A stretch of 7,780 nucleotides of DNA from an uncultured Lachnospiraceae bacterium (lineage in GTDB: Bacteria > Bacillota_A > Clostridia > Lachnospirales > Lachnospiraceae), in contig CAMWWF010000127.1 of NCBI GenBank assembly GCA_947177885.1, positions 1-7,780 of the forward strand, read 5' to 3'. This document shows positions 5,787-7,780 of the stretch, one piece after another. A program made the translations under genes and the position numbers. The notes beneath the pieces were generated by a model. That model saw only the letters and a list, made by a program, of their open reading frames with translations. It was not told the origin of the DNA and made no database searches. Position 1 is the stretch's first letter; each line of letters opens with the position of its first letter.

Positions 5787-7532
5787 CTACCTTGCCGCCT
5801 CCGGAACCACCTCATAAATATATATCCGATAATAACTGTCCCCGGTCTCCAGAGGATCCTCATTGACCGGAATCAGCCCCTGTGTCTCCGCATCGGCTAT
5901 ATATGCCGCAGACAGCAGATAATCACCGCCCAGCGCTTTCAATGCCCCTGCATCCAGACGGTAATCCTGAAAATAGAAACCGCCCTTTTCTATCGTATAA
6001 TAACCGGGACACTCCGAGCTGAACAGGTAACACCTGTTGCCCCAGTTATCAAAATATCCCCTGAGATATTCGCTCCTCTCCAGCTCCGGTGCCAGCACCT
6101 GTCGGAAACGATGCTTGTAATCCGACGGATAGTTGTTGGAATAACCGTCCAGGCAATAGAAACCGTGATACAGCGCAGCTGCAGGATCTATCCCCAGACT
6201 GACCACCCTGTATTCCGACTGGTCAAGACCCGCAGCCTCATGCAGAAGACTCTTCACCTGTTCCATAACGCCAACGGCATAATAATCCCTGTAACTGAGC
6301 AGCCCATAGTCCGGATTCCACAGCTTCCGGATATTGGACTTCACATCGCCCGCAAGCAGGATCTGCACCCCCACCACGGCGGCCACGCCTCCCAGAGCCA
6401 CGCTCATCAGCGCTCCCACCGGCTTCCCCTTCCGACACCGCAGAAGTTCCAGACAGATCATTCCCCCACAGGCAAAAGCAAGATACCAGAACGCCGGTGC
6501 GATCCACAGCAGACGATCCGCCTGAAATGCCCTGAACACCGCCATGCGCTTTCTCAAATATACTCCTGCCGCACTGTCCCACAGAGCCGCCACGAGACAG
6601 AAGAACAGATTCCACAACAGACATATGCCGACTATGCGTTGAAGCCGTCTCACGCGCTCTTCCCGGAAGACAAATCCCACCGCCACAGAGACCAACACTG
6701 CCGCCAGCAGAAGAAGATGATGATCCTCGCTGTGCTGTCCGCCCTTCATAAGATTCTGCCACAATGTGGGGAAAAAGGAAGCCGCCTCCAGAACATACTC
6801 CGATTTATGGGAGATCCGCGTACCTCCTGATCCCAGCAGTTCTCCCAGAAGACGCCAATTTTCCACAATATATATCCCCAGAAGCAGAAGCCATGCCCCC
6901 AAAAAGGACCGCACACTCTCCCGCTGTTTCCATAACAGCCACAACAGCCGCAGCAGCCCCATTCCCAACAACCCAAAGCCCACCAGCACCAGTGAGGAGG
7001 TCAGTGCGTAACACGCCACATACAGATATGCCACCGCGGCATGACGTTTTTCTCTCAGCTGAAGTACACACCAGAATAACAATGGAATCCCATACTGGGA
7101 TAAGCCGTACACGGGCAGAAAGGGAAGGTAGGCAAACAACACCGCTGTTATCATTGCGATCCCTTCCTGTACGCGTACCTCCCTTGCCAGAAGATACATT
7201 CCCAGATATCCCACCAGACTTCCGATCATCTGCATGGACAGCAGGGCGGCGAAATAGTGACCTGTCAGAAACAAAAGGACAAAGCCCGGCGCAGGCAGTG
7301 TCAATGCCGTTTTGGGCATACCTCCCATAAATTCCGGAAGAATATCTCCCTCAAACAGATGTTTCGCCTGCAGAATGTAGGCAATCAGCTCACCGTCCAA
7401 CTGGTCGTGGTAAGTAAAGATCGCATCCTCCCCCAGAAGCAGATACGGAACAGCCATGACCAGGACAGCAGCCAGTCCCAGAAAAAACCATGCCTTATGC
7501 AGTTTGTTTCCGGACTCCCTCTGACTCCTCAC
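5787..7532 (-). CDS. DUF6044-like polytopic membrane protein
   Basis: This 581-residue membrane protein has a short basic head, a first membrane segment (about 14-34) and then FTYHDQLDGELIAYIL (39-54). The HDQLDGE motif in the first outer loop is what I recognise as typical of DUF6044. About ten further membrane segments follow, with FRAFQADRLLWIAP (333-346), and a soluble C-terminal domain of about 160 residues containing CLDGYSNNYPSDYKHRFR (460-477). The overall layout is that of YfhO-like or GT-C-type proteins in surface polysaccharide loci; the biochemical reaction is not known. The GTG at 7532 is preferred because AAAGGAAG lies 9 nt upstream and the start then follows the stop of the small upstream gene by 1 nt. 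The alternative GTG at 7586 has no Shine-Dalgarno and would overlap that gene by 53 nt. It is part of the minus-strand operon. Confidence 0.8.
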   Translation of the reverse strand: MRSQRESGNKLHKAWFFLGLAAVLVMAVPYLLLGEDAIFTYHDQLDGELIAYILQAKHLFEGDILPEFMGGMPKTALTLPAPGFVLLFLTGHYFAALLSMQMIGSLVGYLGMYLLAREVRVQEGIAMITAVLFAYLPFLPVYGLSQYGIPLLFWCVLQLREKRHAAVAYLYVACYALTSSLVLVGFGLLGMGLLRLLWLLWKQRESVRSFLGAWLLLLGIYIVENWRLLGELLGSGGTRISHKSEYVLEAASFFPTLWQNLMKGGQHSEDHHLLLLAAVLVSVAVGFVFREERVRRLQRIVGICLLWNLFFCLVAALWDSAAGVYLRKRMAVFRAFQADRLLWIAPAFWYLAFACGGMICLELLRCRKGKPVGALMSVALGGVAAVVGVQILLAGDVKSNIRKLWNPDYGLLSYRDYYAVGVMEQVKSLLHEAAGLDQSEYRVVSLGIDPAAALYHGFYCLDGYSNNYPSDYKHRFRQVLAPELERSEYLRGYFDNWGNRCYLFSSECPGYYTIEKGGFYFQDYRLDAGALKALGGDYLLSAAYIADAETQGLIPVNEDPLETGDSYYRIYIYEVVPEAAR

Positions 7533-7533
7533 C

Positions 7534-7752
7534 TCATATCTTCCTTTCCGACTCTTCCGCCGGGCACGGCTTTCCCATCGTTTCACGCCCAGACAGCAAC
7601 ACGGTCCATACCGTCCACAGCTGAACGGTCAGTATTGTATTCTTATAATCCAGCATGCCCGCTCCCCGCAGAGTATACCAAAGTATCATTGCTCCGGCCG
7701 TGATAAGATAACACAACAGGATCCCGGCTGTCACTTTCTTCTCTTTCATCAT
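7534..7752 (-). CDS. Small hypothetical membrane protein with two membrane segments
   Basis: I do not recognise this 72-residue protein. It begins MMKEKK and has two hydrophobic segments (about residues 7-27 and 37-53), with a short loop RGAGMLDYKN between them. It ends in a polar tail with one cysteine. The ATG at 7752 is chosen because it sits in an ATGATG context that would give an ATGA overlap with a gene ending at 7749, the same arrangement used later in this operon. No good Shine-Dalgarno is visible, and the frame is open to the right edge (a TTG lies at 7770), so the true start could be further upstream. It is followed after 1 nt by the DUF6044-like gene. It may be an accessory subunit of the neighbouring membrane proteins; that is inference from position only. 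Confidence 0.55.
   Translation of the reverse strand: MMKEKKVTAGILLCYLITAGAMILWYTLRGAGMLDYKNTILTVQLWTVWTVLLSGRETMGKPCPAEESERKI
7540..7547 (-). promoter_or_regulatory. Shine-Dalgarno that favours the GTG start at 7532
   Basis: AAAGGAAG lies inside the end of the small upstream gene, with its AGGA core 9 nt before GTG at 7532. No comparable site precedes the alternative GTG at 7586. Confidence 0.5.
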
Positions 7753-7780
7753 ACCGCCGCATAACCGCAATACCTGCAGC

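Noticed and set aside
5760..5808. GGTTCCG (5760-5766) and CGGAACC (5802-5808) form a 7-bp inverted repeat around the end of the DUF6044-like gene.
   Set aside because: The loop is about 35 nt and the inner bases do not extend the stem; there is no U-tract. It may be chance in GC-rich DNA, and it would sit inside an operon.
5685..6830. A 381-codon open frame on the plus strand opposite the DUF6044-like and GT39-like genes.
   Set aside because: Its translation is rich in His, Arg, Gln and Pro without domain pattern. It is antisense to well-supported membrane protein genes and shows no ribosome binding site, so it is a shadow frame.
7643..7780. A minus-strand frame open from the right edge to a TAA near 7643, beginning AAGIAVMRRYDERE.
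   Set aside because: The first residues look protein-like, but the rest lacks character and overlaps the more convincing two-TM protein. It cannot be decided without sequence to the right.

Overview
The window looks like a chromosomal segment of an anaerobic Firmicute, most likely a Lachnospiraceae member. The genes are of moderate GC content with AT-rich promoter DNA. Shine-Dalgarno sites are of the AGGAGG type and GTG starts occur. Three polytopic membrane proteins resemble families (DUF6044, a GT39-like GT-C protein, DUF6077) that I associate with Lachnospiraceae. The taxonomic call rests on recognition by eye and was not searched.

Layout, left to right. (1) Positions 1-503, minus strand: the N-terminal part of a very acidic, Tyr/Glu-rich protein built of about 18-residue repeats; it runs off the left edge. 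(2) Positions 504-749: a divergent control region with a good promoter facing each way. Between them lie three CTTAA half-sites at exact 10-bp spacing, which look like a binding site for an OmpR/PhoB-type response regulator. (3) Positions 750-1892, plus strand: a membrane-anchored extracytoplasmic SGNH-hydrolase-like protein that keeps the C-terminal DxxH motif but lacks an obvious catalytic serine. (4) Positions 1880-1902: a perfect 8-bp inverted repeat between two converging genes. (5) Positions 1907-7752, minus strand, transcribed right to left: a tight operon. Its order is a small two-TM protein, a DUF6044-like protein, a GT39-like glycosyltransferase, and a DUF6077-like protein that appears split into two reading frames. 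The operon starts upstream, beyond the right edge.

How the genes may work together. GT-C-fold proteins use polyprenyl-phosphate-linked sugars on the outer face of the membrane. Three such proteins in one operon, each ending in a soluble domain predicted to be extracytoplasmic, suggest decoration or assembly of a cell-surface glycan. The SGNH-like protein converges on this operon and would act in the same compartment, so it could be a carbohydrate esterase, an acyltransferase or a non-catalytic binder; this link is inference. The acidic repeat protein and the SGNH-like gene share the divergent control region and may be co-regulated.

The points most worth a second look are the 18-residue acidic repeat, the phased CTTAA sites, the degenerate SGNH active site, and the split DUF6077-like gene. 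The last is one base away from a single long frame.
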